64,000 nucleotides of DNA from positions 25,420,001 through 25,484,000 of the forward strand of contig CM060734.1 of assembly GCA_030704615.1 (NCBI GenBank), given 5' to 3'. The DNA is from Takakia lepidozioides (taxonomy: Eukaryota > Streptophyta > Takakiopsida > Takakiales > Takakiaceae). The notes below the pieces were generated by a model that had not been told where the DNA came from, searched no databases, and saw only the letters and a program-made list of their open reading frames with translations. A program made the translations under genes and the position numbers. This document shows positions 31,501 to 40,508 of the stretch, one piece after another (position 1 is the first letter of the stretch; every line of letters begins with the position of its first letter).

Positions 31501-33491
31501 ATGAAAAGTAGAAGCAATGGAACAATGGTGATGGTGTGTCCTTTGGTCGATGACGAATCAAAGTTAAAACATATTGTTTGTATTCACTGTGCTTGTTCGG
31601 CTAGCTGCTGGTTGAATGCAGGTTTGAACGACTTAGAGTCTTGCATGATCTGCCAGTTGAGTTGGGCAACATAAGTTCAACAAGCACCTCTCAGAAGATG
31701 GCCACGGCCCTTGTTTGTGAGTATCCGTTCCTTATTGCTGCACTTCTTGTGAACTTGTTGGATAGAAAGAATTGGAGACTCTAAATTGATGTAGTTCATT
31801 CAATAGTGGAAAGGTGCAAAAGAGTGGGAAATTGGGAGGCGATGGGAGCTGGTGGGTCTTGGTTACATTAGTTCACCTGATATCAGCGTACGGTACCTGA
31901 TACGGGCCGTCCAATGGAGCTTGTAGGACATTAATTATATATGAGAGTCAAGGGTTTGATTCATAAAGCCTAAACCTTGAACTTGCGAAGATCAATCATC
32001 CAAACCATATGTCATAGGTGTCTTCCACACCTGTGTTCTAAAATGCAGTCTATCTTAATTTCTCTTCTTGGTTACATGAAACTTACAACTAGAGGTGATG
32101 ATATCCTCAGAAAAGAGGAACCGAGTATTAATTGGTGGACCATGGGCTGCTTCCAAAAGCTGGAAAGCAGTTGTCTTTAGGGGGACCTCATTTAGTATGA
32201 GCTCTCTAAATTCAAGTGGGCAGCCTTCTCTGAACTGCATGGTTTGCTATAGCTGGACCAGCCATCACCATCATCTGTGTCGCTGCCACCACTGGAGAGA
32301 GAGCACCAGTCATCAGGAAGCTGGGGCACCATGGTTTGTATTCCATGTCACAGCTCTCCTCTTTTATCCTGCTGGAAATGCCTGTTAATGTTGTCAATTA
32401 TGGGTCAATTATCCACTGCCTCCCGGTGGAATCGAGTCCCTTACTTCTTTGTTTGAAAGCTTTCATCACTGAAGCTGTTTTAATGTTGTTAGTTTGTTGT
32501 CCATCTTGCACAGCGTTACTAAGGTTCTATGGAAGTTTACATGTATGGTCGCCCAAGAACAGTGGCAGGTATACAGGCAGTTCCGGTACAACGAGGGTAA
32601 CATTTCTTGTTTGGAGAAAATACATGGATCATGCTCACAATGATATTGGTTGATACTCTGTTGGTTGACTGTTGGAGAGCGGTATGCAGATCAGCAGGTT
32701 GAAGGTCTTATGTGAAGGTATTTTCAAGCTCAAGGCAGCCCGGCAGCGAGTCTTTTGGAAAGATCAGGTTGTATTTCAACTGGTGACCACCTCTTTTTCC
32801 AAGTGCTCCATAATTTGTAGAAAAGTACTGCTTACATTTCCTTGTGTTCAGTAGTTCTCAAAGCTACATGTGGTAGCACAGTAGCATTTGTATGTTCCCA
32901 TCTTGGTCGTTTAAGGATACCACCATTGCCGCTAGTACTGAGCCTACTAGGGACAAAAAGAACCATGAAACTGTGACCTTGCCAAGGCCGTGGTCCATTG
33001 CTCCAATAGTCAACAAGCATATGACACCTTTCCTACTTTACCAAGGGCATATACAATGCAGTATGTGTCAGATTACATTTGTATATACAATTAGCTAGCA
33101 AAACCTCAATGTTGACATCTCTAAACCTTTCTAAACCTTTCTCCATCTTCGAGAATCTCTCGTTGCAGTCTGCGAGCTGCTTGTTGCAGGGGCCAACTGT
33201 TTGACTCTCAAGCTGTTCAAGCTTCCTGTGGACTTTATAAGTTCCTTTCTTTCTTCCTCCCTCTCGGACGTTATAAAGTTCCATTTCATTTCATTTTCAT
33301 TTCTTCCTCCCTCTCTATCGGCCTGTAATCTGGATCAAATCAAGGCAACTACACACAAACATTTGCAAAATAAGGACTACATGGTGTCAGGACACTCCGC
33401 TGCCAGTTTCATTGGAAGACAATCTAGAAACTTGGCAGAGGTAGGGCTGGGGCCTGGCAAGGCTGTTATTGTGGATGAGGTAGAGGACTAG
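19504..33491 (+). CDS. TBCE: Tubulin-folding cofactor E (TBCE), ~14 exons, with frame breaks
   Basis: TBCE acts in the cytosol with cofactors C and D to assemble and dissociate alpha/beta-tubulin heterodimers. The piecewise translation follows plant TBCE: CAP-Gly, leucine-rich repeats, linker and C-terminal ubiquitin-like domain. Exons with GT-AG support: 19537(or 19504)-19816, 26528-~26735, 27044-27090, 27419-27568, ~28413-28610, 29174-29300, 29426-29487, 29603-29709, 30327-~30355, 31181-31249, 31622-31716, 32514-32568, 32695-32767 and 33391-33491 (stop TAG). Many junctions keep phase exactly; exon 2-3 and exons 5 and 9 are unresolved. Lesions: TAG at 19534, TGA at 28453, frame shifts in exons 5, 6 (two), 8 and 14. 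Those in exons 5, 8 and 14 fit one base gained or lost in a short homopolymer. Intron 1 is 6.7 kb and holds foreign sequence. It may be a functional gene with assembly errors or a pseudogene. Confidence 0.85.
19537..19816 (+). CDS. TBCE: TBCE exon 1: CAP-Gly domain
   Basis: The exon reads VGQHVHSLN, SGTVTFAGPVDGYQGVWIGV, DWDNGQGRHNGTVNGIHYFD and then GSFERSHTLSVGVSLLAAL. The glycine-rich pattern and the WIGVDWD..GRHNG core are the CAP-Gly fold that binds the EEY/F tail of alpha-tubulin. The donor is CAGG|GTATAT. An in-frame ATG at 19504 (MAAEEGVFGF) is separated by a TAG at 19534. Either this stop is a lesion or TTCTAG|GTG is a splice acceptor and the start lies further upstream. Confidence 0.88.
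20357..20477 (+). pseudogene. KNOX2 domain exon of a KNOX (TALE homeobox) gene, with internal stop
   Basis: Between TTTTTCAG and GTAAGG this plus-strand segment reads VHHIMLITAYKDQLQQHLNR, then AVSEAMMFC, a TAG stop (20444-20446) and NTEQELYKLTG. The KDQLQQH..AV.EAM..C(W).xEQ.L..LTG pattern is the KNOX2 part of the MEINOX domain, which mediates pairing with BELL proteins. The stop replaces the Trp conserved in the family (TGG to TAG). The exon ends in phase 1 within the LTG motif, as KNOX genes do. I found no ELK or homeodomain nearby. It lies in TBCE intron 1. Confidence 0.75.
21168..21312 (-). pseudogene. KNOX1 domain exon of a KNOX gene, inverted relative to KNOX2
   Basis: The minus-strand frame reads TAMIVAQYPLYPELLAAHAA, then CLRVGTPMAQIPDLDEQLTQ and APIVSKKY. 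The HPLYP-like..LL.AH.ACLR(V)GTP..Q.P.(I/L)D.QL.Q...V..KY pattern is the KNOX1 half of MEINOX, closest to class II KNOX by my reading. An acceptor-like AAAACAG precedes it; the frame stops about 16 bases past the domain. In a normal gene KNOX1 precedes KNOX2 on the same strand. Here it is downstream and reversed, so the locus is rearranged or captured. Confidence 0.75.
22232..22315 (+). promoter_or_regulatory. Candidate heat-shock-type promoter (two HSE clusters plus TATA box)
   Basis: At 22233-22250 there are four alternating 5-bp heat-shock units in exact spacing: TTCtaGATcaTTCcaGAA, with only GAT departing from GAA. At 22276-22288 comes TTCtaGAAggCTC, a second, three-unit site. A TATATAAG box follows at 22308-22315, about 20 bases downstream. 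This geometry is typical of heat-shock-factor-driven promoters. The degraded non-LTR retrotransposon begins just downstream. No transcript evidence is available. Confidence 0.5.
24506..25576 (+). pseudogene. LINE C-terminal domain: zinc-finger-like motif plus restriction-like endonuclease-like segment
   Basis: Two open stretches, 24506-25231 and 25307-25576, are separated by a TAG at 25229. The first has CVCLQPIDDLVIHLLRCPCG followed by GERTASHDM, a Cys/His cluster. After it come RRRVDIVLSRDGLRTLADVV and LADPTRADLL. An R..DIV...ADVV.ADP arrangement after a Cys/His finger resembles the PD-(D/E)xK restriction-like endonuclease at the C-terminus of R2/R4-type non-LTR elements. The second has FLPLAVEIFGSLHRHFDDFL. 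The nuclease assignment is inference from motif order, not a database match. Confidence 0.5.
25572..25680 (+). repeat. Three ~36-bp tandem repeats in the LINE 3' untranslated region
   Basis: Units begin at 25572, 25609 and 25645, each AGTAG(T/C)TTA(C/G)TATA(G/A)CTT followed by a TTTTGTTTTC-like run. They directly follow the final stop codon of the LINE ORF. Tandem 3' UTR repeats are common in non-LTR elements, where the RT recognises the RNA end. Confidence 0.75.
26528..29709 (+). CDS. TBCE: TBCE exons 2-8: post-CAP-Gly and leucine-rich repeats
   Basis: Exon 2 (26528-~26735) encodes DDMYIVSVRQTRVAVELVGK. Exon 3 (27044-27090) encodes INELDLTGNLLPHWH, and exon 4 (27419-27568) encodes EVGRICDELPALRILDLSSR and ALTALVLNNFAISWGQ. 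Exon 5 (~28413-28610) encodes VQGFELLRLLNLEDNFFDSW and HEIMKLSQLQ. Exon 6 (29174-29300) encodes LEQL, then SGNRLEHILY in another frame, then LRCLLL in a third. Exon 7 (29426-29487) encodes TSDWPAVNALDQFPTLQ. Exon 8 (29603-29709) encodes DVRLSENPLTDLMKG, then LLIARIGKLSSLNGSQ after a one-base shift. The L..L.L..N spacing is the leucine-rich repeat region of TBCE. Confidence 0.82.
30327..33491 (+). CDS. TBCE: TBCE exons 9-14: linker and ubiquitin-like domain
   Basis: Exon 9 (from 30327) encodes VKARERRDV; its donor is uncertain. Exon 10 (31181-31249) encodes YVRHVLTTMQTSNTEEITTS. Exon 11 (31622-31716) encodes FERLRVLHDLPVELG and SQKMATALV before a strong GTGAGT donor. Exon 12 (32514-32568) encodes LLRFYGSLHVWSPKNSG. 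Exon 13 (32695-32767) encodes SRLKVLCEGIFKLKAARQRV. Exon 14 (33391-33491) encodes DTPLPVSLEDNLET, then LAEVGLGPGKAVIVDEVED and a TAG stop. Exons 11-14 are the TBCE ubiquitin-like domain. In exon 14 one T is missing from ACTTTGG, which shifts frame. Confidence 0.8.
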
Positions 33492-35295
33492 GAAGTCTCA
33501 CTGTTCATGTCCGATGTGCTGATAGAGCTTCGCTATGGTGTAATTCCATGATTAATTGAAGCATAATGCAAACGATATGCCTTCTATTTCTCAATTGTAT
33601 GGTAGGTAAATGCATTTTGCCACTATCGAGCTCTTCAGGTTGCAAGTCCGTCACTCATAGTAGTTGGGTACGCAGTCAATCATGGCATGGACTATCAAGA
33701 AGCTGTTTCAAGGAGAAATGTTCAAATGGAAGTTGGATGGCCGTGTATGGCCGACCCAAGTATAGAATCCAGAATTGCAAAACATTCTCGAAGTCCGGCA
33801 CTGTTACAATATCCAAGGATGACAATAAGCAGTTGCCATTAATCTCAGGCTGCTCAGGCTGCTATGCTCCCACTCATCAGAGCTACTGCATAGTAGTGCT
33901 TGTGAGATTGACTTTCCCACTACCCCTTATGATGACAAGGAAAATTCCCCGAGGTTCTCAACCTCATACTCAGGTCCAGAGGATGGCAGAGCTTTCAGAT
34001 CAAAAATTGCTACCGTAGTTGGCAGGCTGATCCGGCAGTGAAGTGCCGAATATTTATTTTCTTTACAACAAAACACTCCGGCATAACTTAAAGAAATTTC
34101 TAAATTTTACGGCAATGCCACGAGGAGATTCTAAGTAATTCGGCGGTGACTCCCAGCATGAACTTGCTCTATCTACTGTACCAGATGTGGTAAAAGAATT
34201 AGGTTTAGGTGGGTCGGTTAGGTTTAGAAAAGTGTCTGGTTATCACTGGGGTTAAGCCTGATTTGGGCATGTTTGGGCTCATTGCGTAGGTAATCGCGTC
34301 AGCTATGAGGTGGCATATTCCCAATTCGTCATTGGACCTGGCCCCAGCCACGTGGAACACCTAGAGTCCGCCACACTCGTGGTTTCAGCTACAGTGTCCC
34401 ACTTGCACCTATGCCAGGAACAGCCAATCTGCACCACACATGTCAAGAATATGAAGAAATATTCCTGAAACATAGATCAAATGGGACGTTTGCTGAGGCC
34501 AGTGGCCCATTTGCACCTGAATTATTTCATTACTTCATTTTGACTATGTGCCATAATTGGCATGCCACTATGCGCGATGTGAGTCGTGCTTATCCCATGC
34601 ACATGGGCAATGCCAATGCCATATCTAAAGATGGATGTATCTATGTACCATCACATGCTATGCACAATGCCAAATATGTCATAGTATGGCATATGTTATG
34701 AATGTACATACACTGAAATAAGTCTTAAAAAATTACTAAAATAATAGAATAATGAAAAAAATATGTAATTAGTTGAAATAAAACAATGTGTGTCATCTCT
34801 ATATATATGTATATTAGTTCCTTTGTGGCCAAATGATTTTTAATAATTGTAGAGTTTTTATATAGATATACGTAAAATCCCCATCTTATAGCAAGATAGT
34901 ATTGAAAGCAGGTAGGTATGGGTGACATGGGATTGACCTCAAAACCTCTCCCAAGGATAACGCTTTTGTAGGAACATGGAAGCCATACTCGTATAATAAA
35001 AATCACTATTTTCCTTTATTAAACCAGCCAATAAAGGGGAACTTCTTTTTGGGACAGCCAAAGGCCCAAAGCACATAAAAATTTGAAAAATACGATTTTA
35101 AGTACTGCCCTAAAGTGGGCAGAGTTTTGGTTAAGTATAGTACCTAAGGCCTGGCAATACGCTGTAGCCACGTACATACGGAGGTAATCGCAAAACACCT
35201 GCAATTTGAATTTGATTGTACTTTGATAAATGTCCGTATCTGCCATATCGTACGTGGCCAGATTCAAACGGCTGATCCGAATGTCTTCAATTAAT
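33492..35295. other. Intergenic region downstream of TBCE
   Basis: This includes the TBCE 3' untranslated region and AT-rich DNA from about 34,700. I see no recognisable exon. Confidence 0.4.
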
Positions 35296-35363
35296 CTATC
35301 TTCAACAACACGATACTACGTGATATCGTCTATCTTCAAGAACACGATACTACGTGATATTGC
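35296..35363. repeat. 34-bp direct duplication
   Basis: Two adjacent copies start at 35296 and 35330, each CTATCTTCAA(C/G)AACACGATACT followed by ACGTGATAT(C/T)G. They differ at only a few positions. Confidence 0.85.
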
Positions 35364-35822
35364 CGTTCTGGAGCGGGTCTAGAGCACCTTAGAAATGTCT
35401 TCATGGTCAGTGTAGTAGTTTCTAATTGCTATTAGAGGGCTTCACAATCAAGCGCATGTAGTGGTGGATCTAGTAATTTCAGTAGGGATCAATGGGTTGA
35501 TTCTAATACCACATACTGCTAAGGTGATTAGTGGATTCAATTCTGACTTACTTTGGCTTCCCTTGAAAACCAGGTATTTTTATTCCTAAGCGTAGCTTGG
35601 ATCAGCGATTGGGCGATCTTGCAGGCACTGTGTGAGCTTCTGATCGAGAGGGTAGGCAGAGGGCTGTTGTAGCCGCGTTGAGGTCAGCTCGATTCGAACT
35701 TTTGAAGAAACACACATGGCTCTGTTGCCAAACTGTTGATATCGGCTGTGCGTTAGCCCCGTGGAAATATGGGAGGGAAATTATACCTCTGCTACCTTCC
35801 AGCAGCATAAGGTGGTATTTTC

Positions 35823-36734
35823 CAGTGTTGGGCGGTTCTTGCATTTGTGAAGGAACCTTCGGTTCCGGTTCCAAAATTATTTCAAGAGACGGTTCCGGAT
35901 CCGGTTCCGGTTTTTTTTTATTGAGCCGGTTCCGGTCCGGTTCCGGATCCAACTTTTAAACATGGGGGCGGTTCCGGTTACCGGTTAGTTGCTGATAAAA
36001 ACCATCGGTTCCGGTTAGGTTCCGGTTCTATTTTAAAAATATATTTGTTTAATTTAATTAGATTTAAAATATTTTATCGGTCCGGTAGATTAAATAGCAG
36101 TGTATTCACATATTTGAACTAAAATCCAACGATTTTGTTAGTTTTCACTAACACAAAAAAAACAAACAAAAATACTCTAAATAAATTGGTAGAAGAAAAT
36201 GGGTAAAATTTTATGGGTTGAAAGTACTATTCAGCTACCTGGCAAGTATTGGCATCTTCAAACATTTTATTAATGAACTTAGCCAGGATATCATGGAGCT
36301 GGAGATTGAACCCAAGATCTCATGGCGCTGAAGCATTGAACATAGAATCTCATGGCCTTCAAGCATTGAACCCAGGATCTCAGGAGCTTAAGAGCATTCA
36401 ATAAGTTTTTCCCTGGGCCCACCAGCCCCACCAAGGGGTCAAGAACCAAGAACCGGACTTAGAAGCTCTTTGGTAGGTACTAGAGACATTTAGGGCTACA
36501 GCCCACGGGTGGACCGGAACCGGAACCGGAACCGCTTTGGAGCTGGAACCGCCGGTTCCCACACATGTGGTCGTAGCTAGAACCGCCGGTTCCGGTTCCC
36601 ACACAATCCCCAATGAGCGGTTCCGGTTCCGGTTCCGGTTCTGCACAGGCGGGTCCGGTTCCGGTCCGGTTCCACATAACCGGAACCGGAACCAGCGGTT
36701 ACCCGGGGCCCAGGCGGGTAACCGCCCAACACTG
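35823..36734. mobile_element. Non-autonomous hAT-like element with GGTTCC subterminal arrays
   Basis: A 15-bp perfect terminal inverted repeat CAGTGTTGGGCGGTT lies at 35823-35837, with its complement at 36720-36734. It is flanked by the exact 8-bp duplication GTATTTTC (35815-35822 and 36735-36742). This hAT signature shares the first eight bases CAGTGTTG with the element at 11903-12620. Inside each end are long arrays of GGTTCCGGTTCC (about 35860-36020) and its complement ACCGGAACCGGAACC (about 36510-36690). The centre (about 36030-36400) is AT-rich and non-coding. Total length is 912 bp. Confidence 0.9.
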
Positions 36735-36742
36735 GTATTTTC

Positions 36743-37182
36743 CTTGCCCTTCTCTCTACCTCTTTTCATTCCACGCACGATTGGATGTTAAGTTTATTAT
36801 TAGGGTGTACACCTACCTCAAAAATCAGCTCAGACAATGTATCAGGGGTTATGCGATGCACGTTCCCTTCTTGAAATCGAAATCGAGTCTCATTTGTCTC
36901 TAGAAGTGTCTATTCAATGTTCTCATATGGTGGCAGTGGATAAGCCAGGGTCTGGTTGAGAAACTGATGGTCAACTCGTGGTTTTGGAAGCTGGGGCTTT
37001 GGAGGTTAGTTGATTCTTTGGCCAGTCTTTCACATTCAATGAAATTAAGTCACCATCAGTCAGAATGGTGTATGGGGGAAAGATGTGAATCCTATGGTAA
37101 TTGATCTCTCTCTCACATGCGTGCTCTCTCCAGCAAAAGTACTTTTTTACAAAATGTTTTTTTCTTGGTTGTGATAGGTGAG
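36743..37182. other. No gene recognised upstream of the transposase gene
   Basis: There is no recognisable exon. It may hold the promoter or 5' end of the integrase-like transposase. Confidence 0.3.
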
Positions 37183-37677
37183 CGTCCTTCACTTGTGAAA
37201 CAAGTTGCTGAGTTCCTCCTGCCATTATTGCAGGAGCACCGCTTCAGACCTTGGGCCTTGGTGCAGGTAAACTTGGCTGCTTCACTTCTGTCTCGCCAGT
37301 TTGATAGGCAATTGTGAGTTTTGGGAGTTTTGAGAATACCAAATCTTCCACCAAACATGGGAATTCTTGACAAAGCTGATGTTCTCACGGTGTTGGTTCG
37401 TTGACCGGCACACTAATGGAGCCATTCTATGTGGTGTCCATGAAGAAAACTTTGAAGCTTGCATGTTGTTGGCATGCTCTGAGGTGTTGTTGATATATGT
37501 AGCTTGCTTTCAAAGTACACCCAGTACTAGTCATGCCTATCCCTATTTTACGAATATAAAAAATTATGAATACATGATCCAATATAATTGTTTTCTCAAC
37601 TATGTTATATGATCCTTCATGTTCGTGAAACAGGTGAAGTATCAAGAGGTCCTGACATTTGCCATGTTTATCCAAGG
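37183..37677 (+). CDS. Candidate upstream exons of the integrase-like transposase
   Basis: Two segments look like exons. Segment 37182-37266 lies between TGATAG and GTAAAC and reads EFLLPLLQEHRFRPWALVQ in one frame. Segment 37634-37676 lies between AAACAG and GTATGC. In one frame the second ends in a Pro-Arg turn that would join the next exon in phase and give ..VYPRCIDMEESIPES. The product of the first is unrecognised. The splice sites are good but the joining is uncertain. Confidence 0.35.
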
Positions 37678-37827
37678 TATGCAACATTTGGCTAGCATAT
37701 TCTCTCATGGTAATATCTTATGTTTCATGAATTGTAGTAATTTAAGGCTAAATTCAGAATTTTATATAGATTATTTACTAGTGTTGTTTGCATGGTATAG
37801 ATTGAACACCATAAATATGCGTGCAGG

Positions 37828-39116
37828 TGCATAGACATGGAGGAGTCTATCCCAGAAAGCCCAACATCGTTAAGTCTTATGAAAACAGTGGACCGAGGAC
37901 TTGATTATGGTTATACTTTCAGCCAGATCGCTGAAAGCTTGAGCATGCACAGAAATGTCCTGCGGAGAAAACTAGTCAAAGGTGGTTGGACGGGGGTAAA
38001 ACCAAAACTTACTAATTTACAAGTTTAAGAGCTCATAAAGACTTATGTGCCAATGGAGAAGAGTGGTGCAAATTGGGGCATCCGTCTCATCCAAGCAGTC
38101 TTGAGAGCACACCATCATCGAATATCACGAGAACAAGTGCGGAACGCATTACATGTCTTAGCACCACAACATCTGAACCGAAGACGTTTGGTGTGGATGG
38201 CCCGGGGCCAATACAACGTGGTTAAGTCAATGCGCCTATGGCACATTGATTGTAAGTACTCATCACATATATAGATCTATACTTAGAATTTTTTTTGTGA
38301 ACTTCTCATGTAACCAATGCAAGTGAGAATTTAGAGGAGGAAAGATTACGATGAATGTAATGATATTAATCTATTTGTAGATATGAATGTCACCATTACT
38401 TTATGAAACTTTGTGTAACTGATAAATCACAGCCTACGACAAGCTCGCTATGTGGGGTTTTCGTGTGCATGGTGGCATAGATGGTGCATCGCACTTTGTA
38501 TTATGGGCAAGAGTTGCTACTGACAAAAGGGCGGAGACCATTTTCGAAGGCTACCGGGAAGCTGTAGATCAATATGGTCATCCAAAGAACATAAGATCTG
38601 ATTTTGCAGTTGAGCATGGTCTAATCAAGCAAGACTTGGAAAGTGCTTGGCCTCAAGCAAGAAAGACACCATTCATTATAGGCCCCTCGGTACATAATCA
38701 GGTCTACAATACTAAACCTTCTGTTGTACATTTTTTGTGACACTCCTAATTGAACCAGATCGAACTTCAATTCATCAATGTGTATATTTGTTGTTTGACT
38801 AGAACAACAATAGATACATAAATGAAATAATATTTCGGATTGTAACAATGTGTAGAGGATCGAACATTTTTGGCGATTTATGTGGGAGAAATGCATGTGG
38901 TTCTATAAACGGCTATTTGAGATCATGGCTCACAGAGGCATTTTGGACATTTCTAATGATATTCACCATGGATCTTTGGTAGTTGTCTTTCTACCAATTA
39001 TGCAACAAGCTGTGGACGAATGGGTTCTTGCATGGAATTACCATCGTGTGCGATCAGTGTATGGGAGAGGTCGTAATATTGAAGGGCATATTCCTATTGC
39101 AATGTTCAGAGCATAA
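37828..39116 (+). CDS. Integrase-like (rve/DDE) transposase with HTH domain, spliced, one nonsense codon
   Basis: Three exons encode a DDE integrase-fold recombinase. Exon A (~37828-38251) has an HTH-type segment YTFSQIAESLSMHRNVLRRK, a TAA at 38026-38028 where the frame continues, NWGIRLIQAVLRAHHHRISR, and ends in SMRLWHID. The GTAAGT donor at 38252 joins the acceptor at 38432 to give WHIDSYDKLAMWGFRVHGGI. Exon B (38433-38701) has VLWARVATDKRAETIFEGYR, then IRSDFAVEHGLI and SVHNQ. It splices over 38702-38855 to RIEHFWRFMWEKCMWFYKRL (exon C, 38856-39116). D (WHID), D (RSD) and E (RIEHFW) form the expected catalytic triad. The closest family in memory is the integrase-core proteins of animals and fungi with WH(I/V)DG.. 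and R.D.G.EN. Terminal repeats were not found. Confidence 0.75.
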
Positions 39117-39229
39117 GAACGAGAGAAAAGGTAAAAATCGGTAATCTCACATAATCCATTACCAAATTATATAATTTGTAGGGAGTTTTGACAAGTTGTT
39201 TACAAATGGCTAAGTCAACCACACTTTTT

Positions 39230-39481
39230 TTGTGTAGGGAAATTGTAGACGAGGACGACACAGATGAGGAAGACTTAGGTGAACCGGACGAATTTTTCCC
39301 ATCTCAAAATCCAAATCTGGCCGACCCTACAAGCCAAGTTCCTTTTGATCTAACAGAAGGTCATATATCTTCGGAATCGAGAGAAATGTCTCGACCACAA
39401 GCTTATCTTTGGGAAGCAGCACGGGTTGGTGGAACTGATTATGAGTTGTCAATGAGGCCTCGACTGTCGGAAAACAATCAG
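39230..39481 (+). CDS. Acidic exon following the integrase-like transposase
   Basis: After an acceptor TTTGTGTAG near 39237 comes EIVDEDDTDEEDLGEPDEFF followed by LWEAARVGGTDYELSMRPRL, ending at CAG|GTCAGA. The strongly acidic start and position suggest a C-terminal exon of the transposase gene. Exon C ends at a TAA (39114-39116), so connection would need an alternative splice or separate transcript. Confidence 0.35.
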
Positions 39482-40247
39482 GTCAGACTCATTGTAATTT
39501 CATGTTGATTCAAATTATTACATGATAAATGACCTACGATTGCAGATATTAAAAATCATTATTACAAATGGATTTGGAATGATTGAGCCGGGAGTGTAGT
39601 AGGCCAAGCTGGTGTCGAGCATCACCTGCAGCCACCTGGTTGTTGCTTGTAGTTGCTTGTCTCGGCTGACTTAACTGCCTGCATCCATGCTCACATGTCA
39701 GTATTCAATACTTAAGGATTAATAGATAAGCTTAGAAGCTGAACGTGATTATAGAGAGACGATGAGCTTGGTTTTTATAAGTAATTAAATCAGGCCTGCA
39801 AGTACAAAATTTTGCAACTATGAAAATCTTACATGGGCGAGCAAAACTATCCGCCCCTATCATCTAGCAAAGTTTGAGAACCCGTAAAGGACTTAGGTTC
39901 ATCTTATGAATTCACTTAGAACTAGCTGTAACGAGTTCTTCTCATGTATAATATGTTTCAGTGGGTGTCCCAGAGAATAGCGCTACAAAATCTATAATTT
40001 ATAAGCTGGATATGGGAAAACCACCAGGTACCCTTTCATAGCATTCGACACTCTTCTGAAGCTCCCCAACCTGTTTTGCCCCCTCTCCACAAGTTATGTG
40101 AATCTGAAAGTTTGCCAATGAAAGTCATGTACTGCTTCAGCATGTCAAAACATAATGGGAAAAACTTCATGTCTAGCATGTCAGTTTTTCAGATCTATAA
40201 TATCAAAATGCAATTTGATTATTTGGTATGTTGTGGGTAAGTGCAGG

Positions 40248-40508
40248 TAATATCAAACATTCGGGATATTGCCTACGATCTCGAATCCTCATCATTTGAA
40301 CCTGACGAGAACAAGTATATCTTCCACGTAGCGTTGACAATAGTGTCTCGATGCTCCAGGTAGATCTATTTTGGCAATACATTGGTGGACCAAATGGATC
40401 GGACACTCTTAATGAATACAGTCTTGGAACTCAGGCTCACATGAAGTCAGAATGTTTTCGTTGGCTTATACTAGCCATACTAAAAGACAAGGAGCAAATG
40501 GAGGTTTG
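40248..40508 (+). CDS. Possible further exon(s): unrecognised coding-like frames
   Basis: The plus strand reads NIRDIAYDLESSSFEPDENK then YIFHVALTIVSRCS (40254-40358). In a different frame it continues DLFWQYIGGPNGSDTLNEYS and CFRWLILAILKDKEQME (40363-40505). The composition is protein-like, with Trp, Tyr and Asp and few biases. I recognise no family. It may belong with the upstream integrase-like gene. Confidence 0.3.

Noticed and set aside
35602-35952. Minus-strand ORF with Glu-Pro-Asp/Glu-Pro repeats, and Gly-Ser repeat ORFs at 36,480-36,900
   Set aside because: They are translations of the GGTTCC arrays of the hAT-like element, not genes.
2838-38028. Alternative genetic code with TAA/TAG read as Gln, as in some ulvophyte algae
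   Set aside because: TGA also occurs in frame where Arg is expected. TBCE ends at TAG, the YciI-like gene at TAA, and one in-frame TAG replaces a conserved Trp. Mutational decay explains all of them.
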